DNA of 64,000 nt from an uncultured Treponema sp. (GCA_946535985.1 CAMNDY010000003.1:1-64000); one strand, 5' to 3'. Shown: positions 33,418-43,776, counted from the first letter of the stretch. Numbers and translations are program-made. Notes: generated by a model from the letters alone, not told the origin.

Positions 33418-35676
33418 CTAAAATATCTTATACACCTTATTCTTCCCACCAAGATAGTTATTCGAAACACCATCATCTTCATACAATTCAAATGGTTCAC
33501 AAGTGCCGTTATTATCAGGGAATCTAAGGGCTTTTATGGAGTTATTTTCATTTACAGGAATTACACAGCCTTCTTTTACAAATAAAGGAATCTTATCAAT
33601 TGGAGCATCACAGTCTAGCCATTTACCGCCATTGTATTTCTGACCAGTCCACCAGTCGTACCAGGCGCAATCTACAGGTAAGTAAACTCTACGGATTTTT
33701 GGGGTATTTATGGCTGAACCCTGTTTATCATAATACATAGGTTTTATTACAGGGCAAACCATAATAGAAGGCCCGAACATAAACTGATCACTTATTTCTA
33801 CCGTTTTAGAATCATTAAATTGGGTAAAAAGAGGTCTTATAAACTGTTCATCATCCTTCCACACTTTACCTGCAACAGAATAAATATATGGCATGAGCGT
33901 ATAACGAAGCTTAATAAAATCGGTTATTGCATTATAAAATACATGAGATTCATCATCAAAAGCCCATGGCTCTCTACGGCAGTCGGTACCATGTGCACGG
34001 AACATTGGTAAAAAAGCACCTAACTGCAGCCATCGTGTATATAACTCACGGTAAGAAGGATTTTCTACAGTATTATCATAATCTCCGTTCCAATACCAGT
34101 TTATGCCCTTTTTAACAAAAAATCCGCCGATGTCAAAAGTCCAGTATGGAATACCTGAAAGACTAAAATGAAGTGCTGCTAATAGCTGATTTTGTAAAGT
34201 TTCCCATGACGCACTTGTATCTCCGCTCCACAAGGTTACTCCATATTTTTGACTTCCTAAAACTCCGCTTCTTGTAAGTATAAGCATTCTTCGTTCCGGA
34301 AAATCACTCTTCTGGCCTTCATACATGCCTTTTGCGTGATAGTATCCATAAGCATTTGACTTTTCTAACGGCATTATATCCTGAGCATTTTGTAAGTATT
34401 CTGCAAATTGGAGCTCTTCTGGTGGAATTTCGTAGTGGTTCCATTCAGGAGTACTAGGTTCACTTGAGTCACACCACCAGCTTTCAACACCAAAATTGGA
34501 TAACCCTTCCCTAGCCTGTTTCCAGTACAGTTCCCTCGCCTTTTTATCAAACGAATTACAGATATTTACACCTGGTAATAAACAGTTATTTTCAAGCATT
34601 TCCTTGTAATTCTGACATTTTTCGTCCATGCTTGGCCAGATTGATATCATAAAATGAACGTTATTCTTTGCTAGCGTTTGGATCATTATATCTGGAGTTG
34701 GAAAACGAGATTTATCAAAAGATTTCTGCCCCCACATACCGTCTTCCCAGCTTAGCCAGTCAAGAACTATACAGCTTAAAGATATATCTCTTTTTTTGAA
34801 TTCAGCAGCTACATTTAATATCTCTTCTTGAGTTTCATAACGCTCCTGAGACTGTACATATCCAAAAGCCCATTTAGGAGGAATGAGCGCTTTACCAGTA
34901 ATTTGACGAGTACATTTTACAATATCAGATTTTTGCAAAGGCGCAATAAAATAATAATCAAGATAATAATCTGCTGTAGTATAAAAATACGTAGAATCAG
35001 TATCACAAAAAATTGAAGGACTTTGAGTAGAAAATAAAACAGAATATCCTTTACTTGAAACAAATGATGGAATAGCAATTTTTTTATTTGCCTGATTCAA
35101 ATATTGTTTTGTATGACGCAAGTCCCATTTTCCATGTTCACACTGCCCTAATCCAAAAATCTTTTCATCAGCATCAAGCAGAAAATCTAACCTTGTTCTA
35201 TAAAGTGTTTTATCAAAAGTTTTATCTGCTGAAAGAATCTGTTTTTTTACACCGTCGGCAGTTTTGATTTCCTGGGTTTCAATTTTTCCTGCACTTATAA
35301 AAGAATCAAACTTTTCCACATGATGACTATTGTGTGGTTTTTCTGAAAAAAGAAGTGTCTGGACTCCACTGTCTTCCTTTTGAAAAAAACTTACAGAGCT
35401 TGTTTCCGGATCAATTTTGCAAATTAAGTGTTTTGTGCATACAGAATAAAAGTTGTCTGATTTTATAAATGTATATTCTGGTTTTGTTGCAGGGGTTAAA
35501 AATTCTTCAGTCTGATGAATATCAAAGCTTTTTTCTGCAGTAAATGAAACGCGGATAATATCATTATTGAATACTAATACCCTTAAAATCCCAAGTTCAG
35601 AAGTAAAATAAATACAGTTTTGTTCCTGTGTACAACTGATAATCTTTGAGTCTTTTGGTTTTATTGGGGTAATCAT
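33418..35676 (-). CDS. Glycoside hydrolase family 31 enzyme
   Basis: 752 residues. GH31 enzymes are retaining alpha-glycosidases (alpha-glucosidase, alpha-xylosidase and relatives). Motifs are KIFGLGQCEHGKWDLR (N-terminal beta domain), CIVLDWLSWEDGMWG, the nucleophile in SWWCDSSEPSTPEW (Asp about 400), the acid/base Asp in TLWSGDTSASW (about 484), and RAHGTDCRREPW. The C-terminal beta domains follow. The nucleophile motif WCDSSEP and the DW in the preceding loop are closer to the alpha-xylosidase side, which would suit xyloglucan breakdown, but this is a guess. No signal peptide, so it is cytoplasmic. It follows the EAL gene on the same strand by 11 bp. Confidence 0.9.
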   Translation of the reverse strand: MITPIKPKDSKIISCTQEQNCIYFTSELGILRVLVFNNDIIRVSFTAEKSFDIHQTEEFLTPATKPEYTFIKSDNFYSVCTKHLICKIDPETSSVSFFQKEDSGVQTLLFSEKPHNSHHVEKFDSFISAGKIETQEIKTADGVKKQILSADKTFDKTLYRTRLDFLLDADEKIFGLGQCEHGKWDLRHTKQYLNQANKKIAIPSFVSSKGYSVLFSTQSPSIFCDTDSTYFYTTADYYLDYYFIAPLQKSDIVKCTRQITGKALIPPKWAFGYVQSQERYETQEEILNVAAEFKKRDISLSCIVLDWLSWEDGMWGQKSFDKSRFPTPDIMIQTLAKNNVHFMISIWPSMDEKCQNYKEMLENNCLLPGVNICNSFDKKARELYWKQAREGLSNFGVESWWCDSSEPSTPEWNHYEIPPEELQFAEYLQNAQDIMPLEKSNAYGYYHAKGMYEGQKSDFPERRMLILTRSGVLGSQKYGVTLWSGDTSASWETLQNQLLAALHFSLSGIPYWTFDIGGFFVKKGINWYWNGDYDNTVENPSYRELYTRWLQLGAFLPMFRAHGTDCRREPWAFDDESHVFYNAITDFIKLRYTLMPYIYSVAGKVWKDDEQFIRPLFTQFNDSKTVEISDQFMFGPSIMVCPVIKPMYYDKQGSAINTPKIRRVYLPVDCAWYDWWTGQKYNGGKWLDCDAPIDKIPLFVKEGCVIPVNENNSIKALRFPDNNGTCEPFELYEDDGVSNNYLGGKNKVYKIF

Positions 35677-35687
35677 ATTATCCTCTT

Positions 35688-36959
35688 TTACAGCATTCCA
35701 GAGATTTGCTCACCGGTAACAGGTCTTGAAAAATAGAATCCCTGCTGAATATCACAGCCTACAGATTTTAAGAATTCACTTTGTTGGGAAGTTTCAACAC
35801 CTTCACAAAGCGTAGTAATATCAAGCTGGTGAGTCATATTGATAATGTTAGAAATAATAACTCTTTCTTTTTTATGAAGTTCTTCTGACTGTAAAAAGCA
35901 TTTATCCATTTTGATAATATCAATAGGAAGCTCGCTCAAAAGATATAAAGAAGAATAGCCGGAACCAAAATCATCCATTGAAACTTTAAAACCTAGTTCA
36001 TGGAAAGTGCGGATAAAGTTCATGGCTTTTGCAGTATCGGCCATGCACACTGTTTCTGTAATTTCAAACTCAATATACTTGGGTGGAATTTTAAATTCAT
36101 TCAAAAGGCTTTTTACATAATTTATTATATCAAGCTTTTTAAAATGCTGACGCGATACATTTATAGAAATTGGTACAACCTTTAAGCCCTGCTGCAATCT
36201 TTGCGAAATGAATTTAAATACTTCCCTGTACATAAAATAATCTACAGCAATTATCTGCCCGCTTCGTTCAATAATTGGGATAAACTGGTCTGGTTGAATT
36301 ATCGTTCCATCCGGCTTTTTCCAGCGAACAAGAGCCTCTGCCCCACTCACCTTACCTGTTGTTGAATCTATCTTTGGCTGATAGTATGCAACAAGTTCTC
36401 CATTTGAAATTGCAGAATCTATTGTCGAAAGAATTTCTATTTCGTGATTAATCTGCGAAGACATTTCTTCTCTAAAAATTACAACAGAATCTTCGGTGTT
36501 ATTTTCGCGGGCAATTTTACGGGCCAGGTTACAGTTTGAAATTACAGTTTCGGCATCGATATTGGAATTGTCTTTTGTAATAAAATAAACTCCGGTACAG
36601 ATTCTAAGACGATTGCATTTATATTTACTTCGAAGCTCATTTTCTATAAGCATGTTTCTGGTAATAATCTGATTATGCAAAATATCTTCATCGTGAATAT
36701 CATATAAGCCGACAGTTACCATATTGTCAGAAACAACACGAGACCCATATAAAAAATTATTTTTATTGCTGCTGAGTAATTTAGCATAATCTGCAAGAAG
36801 ATCGTTTCCTGTTTTATAACTGTATGTATCATTAAAATATTTGAAATGTTTTATATCACTATAATCAATTAAAATTATTTTATCATCAAGATTGTCAATA
36901 AGAGACTGGAGTTTTGGGACAAATTCCTCATAGCTGTCTAGGCCGGTAAGCGTATCCAT
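35688..36959 (-). CDS. c-di-GMP phosphodiesterase (EAL) with degenerate GGDEF domain
   Basis: 423 residues, soluble. The first 150 form a GGDEF fold (MDTLTGLDSYEEFVPKL ... HFKYFNDTYSYKTGNDLLADYAKLL), but the active site reads VVSDNMVT in place of GG(D/E)EF, so it should not make c-di-GMP. The EAL domain appears active: AYYQPKIDSTTGKVSGAEALVRW, FEITETVCM, DDFGSGYSSLYLLSELPIDIIKMD, ITTLCEGVET, and QGFYFSRPV at the end. EAL enzymes cut c-di-GMP to pGpG. The degenerate domain may bind GTP as regulator. It is upstream of the GH31 gene in the same direction and probably co-transcribed. Confidence 0.88.
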   Translation of the reverse strand: MDTLTGLDSYEEFVPKLQSLIDNLDDKIILIDYSDIKHFKYFNDTYSYKTGNDLLADYAKLLSSNKNNFLYGSRVVSDNMVTVGLYDIHDEDILHNQIITRNMLIENELRSKYKCNRLRICTGVYFITKDNSNIDAETVISNCNLARKIARENNTEDSVVIFREEMSSQINHEIEILSTIDSAISNGELVAYYQPKIDSTTGKVSGAEALVRWKKPDGTIIQPDQFIPIIERSGQIIAVDYFMYREVFKFISQRLQQGLKVVPISINVSRQHFKKLDIINYVKSLLNEFKIPPKYIEFEITETVCMADTAKAMNFIRTFHELGFKVSMDDFGSGYSSLYLLSELPIDIIKMDKCFLQSEELHKKERVIISNIINMTHQLDITTLCEGVETSQQSEFLKSVGCDIQQGFYFSRPVTGEQISGML

Positions 36960-37033
36960 TAAATACCTCTAACTTTTTTATTTATAAGATAATTATATAT
37001 TAGAAAAGTAAATTTTACAAACAAAAAAGTTTA

Positions 37034-38347
37034 CTAATACAAATCCTTTTTTCGGTAATTAATGCTCATTAAAAGGCCCATGCAGGTCATTACAGTAAGT
37101 AAGGAAGAACCACCATAAGATAAGAATAGCAAAGGAATTCCGGTAATAGGCATTATGCCCATAACCATGCCTGTGTTGATGAAAAAGTGGAAGGTTATCA
37201 TTCCAAATACTCCTGAAGCAATATAAGTTCCGTAGCGGTTTGGACAATGTCTTATAATCATCAGGATGCGGATAAAGATTGCAAAATATAAAAGGAAAAC
37301 AATACAACCGCCAAAAAATCCAAACTCTTCTGAAAGAATACTAAAAATAAAGTCTGTACTCTGCTGAGGTAAGAATCGGTAATGGCTTTGAGTTCCATTT
37401 AAAAATCCCTGTCCAAAAGGTCCACCAGCACCAATTGCAATTTTTGATTGAATGATATTCCAGCCGGAACCAAGAGGATCTTTATAAGGATTCATAAATA
37501 CAATAAGACGTTTAATCTGGTAATATTTTAAAACCTTAGAAAATGCAAGTGAACCAATAAGCGAAAATGCAAGAATAGAAAAACAATAAGAAATCCAGAT
37601 CATATAACGTGGAAAATGGAAATACTTTCGTAAGATGAGACTAACAGATGCAATAAAGGAAGCTGTAAAAATGAGTATGATTCGGAATTTTGGAGTTGTT
37701 AAAATTGAAATTACCGAATATGGATGAAGGGCAATTTCACTGTTCCAAACCGGAAGAATTGCAAAAACAATTGTAAGCATACCAAAGGATAAAACATAAA
37801 TAATGTATCGCAATGGAACATCTGCAACAAAACACATGAATAGGAAAATTGGAATATAAACACTTGCAGTTCCCATATCAGGCTGAATTAAAATCAGGCC
37901 CATAGGCAGCATCATAATTCCTGTTGCAATTAAAAATCGTTTTATAGGATTTTCGTTTCTACTGTTATCAAGATATCGGGCAAGGTACAAAATAAAAAAG
38001 ACTTTTCCAAACTCCGAAGGCTGAATACCAAACTCGCCTATTCCAATCCAGCTTCTGGCTCCATTTACAAGTCGTCCAAATAATCGTGTATAAATTAAAA
38101 CAAGAATAAGTGTCAGATAAAACCAGGGAGAAATGCTTTCGAGTCGGCGATAATCATAGATTGTCATTATAATTAAAAATACAAATCCTATGGCAGCCCA
38201 GATAATCTGTTTTTTATATTCATTGGTAACAGAAATACCTTCGGAGTTTATGCTGGAAGAATAAATGAACATTATGCCCATTGTAACAAGGATTGCAATT
38301 ACTAAAATTAAAAAATAATCAAACATCGACAAGACTTTATTTTTCAT
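37034..38347 (-). CDS. rodA: Rod-shape determining SEDS peptidoglycan polymerase
   Basis: About 437 residues with ten or more membrane helices, the SEDS family. RodA polymerises glycan strands with PBP2 during elongation. Family motifs include IGIGEFGIQPSEFGKVFFILYLARYL, the catalytic-loop LIQPDMGTASVYIPIFLFM, LGSGWNIIQSKIAIGAGGPFGQGFLNGTQ and the C-terminal MPITGIPLLFLSYGGSSLL. ATG 38347 lies 7 bases after GGAGGG; the track's TTG 38353 is only 2 bases away from it and is rejected. Last gene of the mreBCD-mrdA-rodA run. Confidence 0.96.
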   Translation of the reverse strand: MKNKVLSMFDYFLILVIAILVTMGIMFIYSSSINSEGISVTNEYKKQIIWAAIGFVFLIIMTIYDYRRLESISPWFYLTLILVLIYTRLFGRLVNGARSWIGIGEFGIQPSEFGKVFFILYLARYLDNSRNENPIKRFLIATGIMMLPMGLILIQPDMGTASVYIPIFLFMCFVADVPLRYIIYVLSFGMLTIVFAILPVWNSEIALHPYSVISILTTPKFRIILIFTASFIASVSLILRKYFHFPRYMIWISYCFSILAFSLIGSLAFSKVLKYYQIKRLIVFMNPYKDPLGSGWNIIQSKIAIGAGGPFGQGFLNGTQSHYRFLPQQSTDFIFSILSEEFGFFGGCIVFLLYFAIFIRILMIIRHCPNRYGTYIASGVFGMITFHFFINTGMVMGIMPITGIPLLFLSYGGSSLLTVMTCMGLLMSINYRKKDLY

Positions 38348-38358
38348 TTGCAACCCTC

Positions 38359-40260
38359 CTACTCCATTCTTGTATGATTTGTATTTTGTTGATTTATTAA
38401 ATATTCAAAGCCAAGTTCATGAATAGATTCTTCAAAGCTTTGATTAGCAAAATATCCCTGGATAATTATGTTGGTACAATAAGGTGCCCACCATTCCCAT
38501 TTGTTGCAGGCCTCTACAATTGTAGCAACACAAATGCGGTCTTCAGGCGGTGCATCATAAGGAGCATAAGCAACAAGCCAGGAGTGCCAGCTCTGATCAT
38601 TTTTTCTGTTAGGATTACTGTAGGGTTCAACTTCGGCAGTACCGGTTTTACAGGCAATCTTTACAATTTTATTATTCATAGGATATTGAGGAGTACCGTC
38701 TGTTACTGTATAACGAAGAGCCTCCTGAATCTCTTTCCAGACAGATTTATCGATTGTAGATTCTGTAAGAACAGAAGGTTTAACTTCCCGAATGACTTCA
38801 TCAGAAACAGGGTCGCGCACTTCTTTTAATAAGTGTGGTTTGTAAATAACACCTTCGTTACTAACCATGGCAATCATATTTGCAAGCTGCAGCGGAGTTG
38901 CTTCCATGTAGCCCTGACCAATAGAACAAGACATTGTGTCTCCACCAACCCATTTCTCATGGTACTTTTTCTGTTTCCATTCTGCAGTTGGAACAAGACC
39001 CGATACCTGACTAGGCAAATCTATCTGGGTACTCTGACCAAAACCAAATTCTTTTGCATAAGAAGCAATTTTTTCAATACCAAGATAGTCTCGTCCAATT
39101 GTCCAGTAATAAACGTCGCAGGATTGTGCCATGGCATTCTTAAGATCCAGCCAACCGTGACCAGAATGCAGGTGACAATGGAAGGTTCGTCCACCATAAA
39201 GCATCTTACCTTTACATTCAATTGTTTTTGAAGACGGAAATGCCTTTTCCTGAAGCATTGCCGCACTCATGACAATCTTAAAAGTAGAAGCCGGCGGATA
39301 AGATATCTGAACAGCACGATTAATAAGAGGTTTTGAAGAATCATTTAAAAGCTTTGCATAAAGATTAGATGCGTCATCAGAAGTAAAAAGGTTTGAGTCA
39401 AAGTTTGGATATGAAACCATTGCAAGGATTTCACCCGTAGCAGGTTTTAGAACTACGCTTGCCCCTACTCTTTTTCCAAGAGAATCTTCTACAAGCTTTT
39501 GAACTCTTGAATCAATTGTAAGTACAAGCTTCTTGCCCATTTCAGGAGGCTCTACAATCGGTGTATCAGAAATAATTCTTCCGTGTACATCTACAGTTGC
39601 AAGTTCACGACCAGACTTACCTTGCAAAAGTTCATCATATTGTTTTTCAATTCCGGTTTTTCCTACAACACTAGTGTTTGTATAACCTTTGTTGTAAAGA
39701 ACAGTCATTTCGTCTTTATCAATATCACCTACGTAACCAATGATATGAGAAAGAGAAAGTGTTGTATAAGTATAATTTCTTACTGGTTTAGAAACCCATG
39801 AAACTCCGGGTAAATCATTTTTATTTTCTGCAATGTTTGAAATAATGCTGAAAGGTACATTTGTCCTTACCTGAATTGTTGAATAAGAACGACGCACATT
39901 TTTTGGGATTCTTGCATCTATCTGCGATTTTGAAATTCCAAGATAACCTGCAAGCTTTACCATTACAGTGTCATATTTTGAAGCAGGGATTTCTCCGGGA
40001 ATAACTTCAACAGCAAAAGAGTCGTTGTTTGTTACTAAAGCCATATCGGCATTACGGTCATAAATTTCTCCGCGGGAAGCCGGCAGTGTACTTATCTGAC
40101 TTGAAATTGTTTTTGACTGAATTTTGTATTCTTCACCGTTTGTAATCTGCATTGAAAAAAGACGAAAAACATAAATTATTAAAGCAAAACAGGTAATAAA
40201 AAAGAGGATTATAACTTTTCCATTTTTTGAAATGTTTTGCTGGCTGTTAATCATTATCAA
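38359..40260 (-). CDS. mrdA: Penicillin-binding protein 2 (elongation transpeptidase)
   Basis: 633 residues. A single N-terminal membrane anchor (VIILFFITCFALIIYVFRLF) is followed by the PBP dimerisation domain (DRNADMALVTNN..., about 60-240) and the transpeptidase. The nucleophile is in YPPASTFKIVMSAA (SxxK, about 327), the second motif is AQSCDVYYW (SxN variant SCD, about 385), and the third is CKTGTAEVE (KTG, about 535). It cross-links peptides of new wall along the cell cylinder with RodA. The start is TTG 40260 or ATG 40254, both just inside the end of mreD. The rodA start is 11 bp after the stop. Confidence 0.95.
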   Translation of the reverse strand: MIMINSQQNISKNGKVIILFFITCFALIIYVFRLFSMQITNGEEYKIQSKTISSQISTLPASRGEIYDRNADMALVTNNDSFAVEVIPGEIPASKYDTVMVKLAGYLGISKSQIDARIPKNVRRSYSTIQVRTNVPFSIISNIAENKNDLPGVSWVSKPVRNYTYTTLSLSHIIGYVGDIDKDEMTVLYNKGYTNTSVVGKTGIEKQYDELLQGKSGRELATVDVHGRIISDTPIVEPPEMGKKLVLTIDSRVQKLVEDSLGKRVGASVVLKPATGEILAMVSYPNFDSNLFTSDDASNLYAKLLNDSSKPLINRAVQISYPPASTFKIVMSAAMLQEKAFPSSKTIECKGKMLYGGRTFHCHLHSGHGWLDLKNAMAQSCDVYYWTIGRDYLGIEKIASYAKEFGFGQSTQIDLPSQVSGLVPTAEWKQKKYHEKWVGGDTMSCSIGQGYMEATPLQLANMIAMVSNEGVIYKPHLLKEVRDPVSDEVIREVKPSVLTESTIDKSVWKEIQEALRYTVTDGTPQYPMNNKIVKIACKTGTAEVEPYSNPNRKNDQSWHSWLVAYAPYDAPPEDRICVATIVEACNKWEWWAPYCTNIIIQGYFANQSFEESIHELGFEYLINQQNTNHTRME

Positions 40261-40771
40261 TCATATCCTTAGTATCATGAATAGAAAGCTGAGGTTTAAA
40301 GAACGAGAGGAACTTAAATACCACAGGAGCCAGAATTATGTTTGCACAAAATTCAAATAAGAACTCGTAAGATATGATGCTGTAAACATTTAATGAAAGT
40401 TTTGGGAAAAATAAGGAAATTAAAAAGATTAAAAGTTTTTTTGTAAGGGTTGCAATTCCAACAGAAGCTATTGGAATTACTAAACCGGAAATGATGATTG
40501 TATTTGAGAACAAGCCAGTAATATAACCAATCAGTGTTCTAAAGACACAGTTGAAACCAAATGGAACGCCTGTTATAAAATCAAGGAAAAGTCCCGAAAT
40601 AAAACCTGAAACTTCTCCGTATAACTTGCCGTTTAAAAGTGAAAAATAAATACAGCATATAAGAACTAAATCAGGAACGACAAGTAAGAATGAAATATTT
40701 GACAGAATTGAAGATTCTATAATTGTTGCGGCAAATAAAAACAAAGTACTTATTAAAAGTGATCTTACCAT
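40247..40771 (-). CDS. mreD: Rod-shape determining protein MreD
   Basis: 174 residues, five or six hydrophobic segments, no soluble domain. MreD is poorly conserved; the assignment rests on size, topology, the LNGKLYGEVSGFISGLFLDFITGVPFGFN segment (a typical MreD helix with an acidic residue and glycine pattern), and position between mreC and mrdA. It overlaps mreC by one base and mrdA by up to 14 bp. Confidence 0.9.
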   Translation of the reverse strand: MVRSLLISTLFLFAATIIESSILSNISFLLVVPDLVLICCIYFSLLNGKLYGEVSGFISGLFLDFITGVPFGFNCVFRTLIGYITGLFSNTIIISGLVIPIASVGIATLTKKLLIFLISLFFPKLSLNVYSIISYEFLFEFCANIILAPVVFKFLSFFKPQLSIHDTKDMIDND

Positions 40772-41640
40772 TATTCTACCACCTTTCTGTCATTCAGCTG
40801 CTTCTGGTTTACAACAATTACATTTTCGAGTCTTGAAAAATCGATGATTGGAATAAGCTCAATATTAAGTGAAGAGTTGTAATCAAGACTTATGATTTTT
40901 GAAATTGTACCAATAGGGATATCTTTAAGGTAATTGTCGTTTTCTCCGGAGGTAACAATTATGTCTCCGTAAGAAAGCTCGCTTGCAACATTTTTTCTGA
41001 TATATTGAAGTAAAAGCGGTTTATCCTGGCTGCCGGTTCCATTTACAAGTCCAAGGTCACGCTGGTTCTGGATTCTTGCAGAAACAATGTAGTTCAAGTT
41101 ATATACAGGCATTACCTGGCTAGTAAAAGTTCCAACCTGAACAACTTTTCCAACAAGCCCTCTGTTTCCATTCTGGAATGCAATTACCGGCATATTCTTT
41201 TTAATTCCGTTTACACTTCCTTTATCAATTGTAAGGTAGGTATAAACGTTATCAAAATCACGGGAGATAATTTGTGCCGGATAATTCTGTTCATCAAGCG
41301 AAACAGCAAAGTCCAGTTGTTCACGCAGGCGTTCATTTTCCTTACGGATATCGGCATTTGAACGCTGCATCTGTTCATAGTTTTCGAGCTTTATAACAAG
41401 ATCATTATAATCTTTTTTAAGTTGCCTTAATTCTTTTACTGCATTAAAGGTGTCGCCAATTCCATGAGTAACAAAATGAATGCCCTTTTCGACAGTTGAA
41501 ATGGCGGAAAATCCTATTTTTTTTAGATTAAGAACAAATCCACCACCGCTAAAATTCAAAACGATATTTGAGATTAGTAATAATCCAATCAGGAGGAATT
41601 CAGGAAATCTAAACTTAAAACCGTTCTGTTTTTTAGACAT
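40771..41640 (-). CDS. mreC: Rod-shape determining protein MreC
   Basis: 289 residues. A membrane anchor lies at about 12-32 (FPEFLLIGLLLISNIVLNFSG), a coiled coil at about 65-112 (KELRQLKKDYNDLVIKLENYEQ...), then the beta-barrel periplasmic domain: YPAQIISRDFDNVYTYLTIDKGSVNGIKKNMPVIA, GLVGKVVQVG, GDIIVTSGENDNYLKDIPIGTISKI. MreC links the MreB filament to PBP2 and RodA in the periplasm. It lies 42 bp after mreB. Confidence 0.95.
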   Translation of the reverse strand: MSKKQNGFKFRFPEFLLIGLLLISNIVLNFSGGGFVLNLKKIGFSAISTVEKGIHFVTHGIGDTFNAVKELRQLKKDYNDLVIKLENYEQMQRSNADIRKENERLREQLDFAVSLDEQNYPAQIISRDFDNVYTYLTIDKGSVNGIKKNMPVIAFQNGNRGLVGKVVQVGTFTSQVMPVYNLNYIVSARIQNQRDLGLVNGTGSQDKPLLLQYIRKNVASELSYGDIIVTSGENDNYLKDIPIGTISKIISLDYNSSLNIELIPIIDFSRLENVIVVNQKQLNDRKVVE

Positions 41641-41682
41641 CTTAAGACCTTTTATTAAGTTGTATAGCTGCTGGAAACTATA

Positions 41683-42720
41683 CTATTCGTTAAGGCTGTC
41701 GTAAATAGAACGTTCAGAAGACATATTCTTAAAGAGACTGAATGCTTCACCGGCTCCAAGAGCAACACATTCAAGAGGCTTTTCAACAAGAATTACAGGT
41801 ACACCAGTTTCCTTAGAAATAAGACGAGGAAGCTCACGTAACATTGAACCACCACCAGTCATTACAATACCTCTTTCAATAATATCAGAAGCAAGCTCAG
41901 GAGGAGTTTCGCTAAGAACAATCTTTATTTCATCAACAATCTTATTTACAGGATCTTTAAGTGCTTCACGAACTTCTACACTATCAATTTCAAGGCGGCG
42001 TGGAAGACCGGTAATAGCGTCTGTTCCTTTGAGCTCCATTTTTTCAATAGTCTTTTCAGGAGCGGCATTACCAATCTGAATCTTAAGGCGTTCTGCAGCA
42101 GGCTGACCAATTATAAGGTTATGTACGCTACGGACATGCTTTACAATAGCTTCATCAAACTTATCTCCACCAATGCGGATAGAATGTGTAACAACCATGC
42201 CTCCAAGAGAAATAACGGAAACTTCTGTTGTACCACCACCAATATCGCAAACCATGTGTCCAGCCGGTTCATAAATAGGGATTTTTGCACCAATAGCTGC
42301 GGCTAAAGATTCAGGAATAACTTCTACTTCCTTGGCACCGGATTTAAGAGCTGCTTCAATAAGAGCACGGCGTTCAACATCAGTTACGCAAGATGGGATA
42401 CCAATTTTCATTCTGATAGATTTGAACATCTGATGGCGCGGGATAATTTTTTGAATGAAGTATTTTATCATTTTTTCTGTACTGTCAATGTCTGCAATAA
42501 CACCGTCAGCCAGAGGTCTGATTGCTATAATATTTCCAGGTGTACGGTCAAGCATGCGTTTAGCTTCTGAACCAACTGCTACAGTCTTCTTTGTACCGCG
42601 TTCTACGGCAATTACAGAAGGCTCATCAACAACCATACCTTTATCTTTTACATATATGAGGGTATTACAAGTACCAAGATCGATACCAATATCGGTAGAA
42701 AATTTGTCAAAAAATCCCAT
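41683..42720 (-). CDS. mreB: Actin-like cell-shape protein MreB
   Basis: About 345 residues. Actin-family nucleotide motifs: [29 protein letters not shown] (phosphate 1), [21 protein letters not shown] (phosphate 2, about 155-175), and [18 protein letters not shown] (adenosine motif). MreB filaments guide lateral wall synthesis. ATG 42720 has GGAGG six bases upstream; the track's TTG 42723 is too close. Head of mreBCD-mrdA-rodA with its own probable promoter. Confidence 0.97.
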   Translation of the reverse strand: MGFFDKFSTDIGIDLGTCNTLIYVKDKGMVVDEPSVIAVERGTKKTVAVGSEAKRMLDRTPGNIIAIRPLADGVIADIDSTEKMIKYFIQKIIPRHQMFKSIRMKIGIPSCVTDVERRALIEAALKSGAKEVEVIPESLAAAIGAKIPIYEPAGHMVCDIGGGTTEVSVISLGGMVVTHSIRIGGDKFDEAIVKHVRSVHNLIIGQPAAERLKIQIGNAAPEKTIEKMELKGTDAITGLPRRLEIDSVEVREALKDPVNKIVDEIKIVLSETPPELASDIIERGIVMTGGGSMLRELPRLISKETGVPVILVEKPLECVALGAGEAFSLFKNMSSERSIYDSLNE

Positions 42721-42768
42721 CAAAATCCTCCCATGATTTTTTGCGATTTAGTTTTTAATAATTAATCT

Positions 42769-42774
42769 ATTATA
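42769..42774 (-). promoter_or_regulatory. Candidate -10 box of mreB
   Basis: TATAAT on the minus strand, 49 bases before the mreB start, in the 99-bp gap after the TPR gene. No consensus -35 at the right spacing, so support is moderate. Confidence 0.4.
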
Positions 42775-42819
42775 CAACTATTTCAATAAATAATAAAGAA
42801 TATTCTTATATTATTCGCT

Positions 42820-43776
42820 TTATTCAGATAATTTTTTTAATGCACCGGAGTGATTTGGCTGAATTTTACGCGCTTTCCTCCATTCTGCACGTGCTGCAAC
42901 AAGATTTTCCTGCTTTTCATAAATCAAACCAATACCATAATGTGCATCTGCAGAATTTTCATCTTTTGCCAAAACCGCATTAAACTGTTCCAGTGCATTT
43001 TGTAAATCATCTGTGTCTATATAAATATTTCCTAAAAGAAGCCTGCTTTTAAGAATTATTTCATCATTTGAGCTGTTGTTTATTATTCTAAAAAGATATT
43101 GGGATGCAGCACCTGTTTCGCCGGCTTTATAATACTGCTCTGCAATGCTAAGCAAAAGAAAATCAGATTCGCGGACAAGCAAGGCTTCTGTAAAAGCAGA
43201 AATACTTTCATAAGTCATACCAAGTGAGGCATAGCTTAATCCCAGGTATTCTGCAATATCATCGGCGTAGTAACCGTTTTCTCGTGCGAGGTTGAGATAT
43301 TTAATTGCCAGATCTGCATAATAATATGTTGTGATTGTATTTTTATAAAAGTAAGCTTTTCCCAGCATATATTGGAGTTGAGGTAACAAGGATTTACTTG
43401 CATCATACATTGCCAGACGCAGATTATTTATACTTTCATCAAGATATTCCTGAACCTTGTAGGTATCAATCTGGGAAACTGCAAGATAGAAACAAGCGTA
43501 GCCGTAATAAGTTAAAGCAGTATTATTGTAAGGCTTATCCTGCAGGAAAACTTTTCCCTGTTCATAAACACCTTCATAATCGCTTTTTTCCCAGCTTTGT
43601 TTTATGGTTTTTATGGTGATTTTATTTTTGTTATAAGATTGAAATAAAAAGATTCCAAGACTTGCAATTGCTGCTATAAAAAGAAGAATACCCGAAACGA
43701 TGATTGTGTTTCGAAGAATGTGATTTTTTCTTTTTGCAAAGGTTTTTATCTGTTCGTTCTTGGCTTTATTTTTCAT
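42820..43776 (-). CDS. TPR-repeat membrane-anchored protein
   Basis: About 318 residues. A basic N-terminus, a membrane helix (NTIIVSGILLFIAAIASLGIFLF) and then at least five tetratricopeptide-like repeats: ALTYYGYACFYLAVSQIDTY, DIAEYLGLSYASLGMTYESISAFTEAL, SLLLGNIYIDTDDLQNALEQFNAVLAKDENSADAHYGIGLIYEKQENLVAARAEWRKARKIQPNH. TPRs bind proteins; a scaffold in wall synthesis is plausible from the position before mreB but unproved. The ORF-track start (43830) would begin inside the 3' end of the RNase P RNA; ATG 43776 lies 23 bases after it and starts MKNKAKNEQ. No clear ribosome site is seen. Confidence 0.85.
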   Translation of the reverse strand: MKNKAKNEQIKTFAKRKNHILRNTIIVSGILLFIAAIASLGIFLFQSYNKNKITIKTIKQSWEKSDYEGVYEQGKVFLQDKPYNNTALTYYGYACFYLAVSQIDTYKVQEYLDESINNLRLAMYDASKSLLPQLQYMLGKAYFYKNTITTYYYADLAIKYLNLARENGYYADDIAEYLGLSYASLGMTYESISAFTEALLVRESDFLLLSIAEQYYKAGETGAASQYLFRIINNSSNDEIILKSRLLLGNIYIDTDDLQNALEQFNAVLAKDENSADAHYGIGLIYEKQENLVAARAEWRKARKIQPNHSGALKKLSE

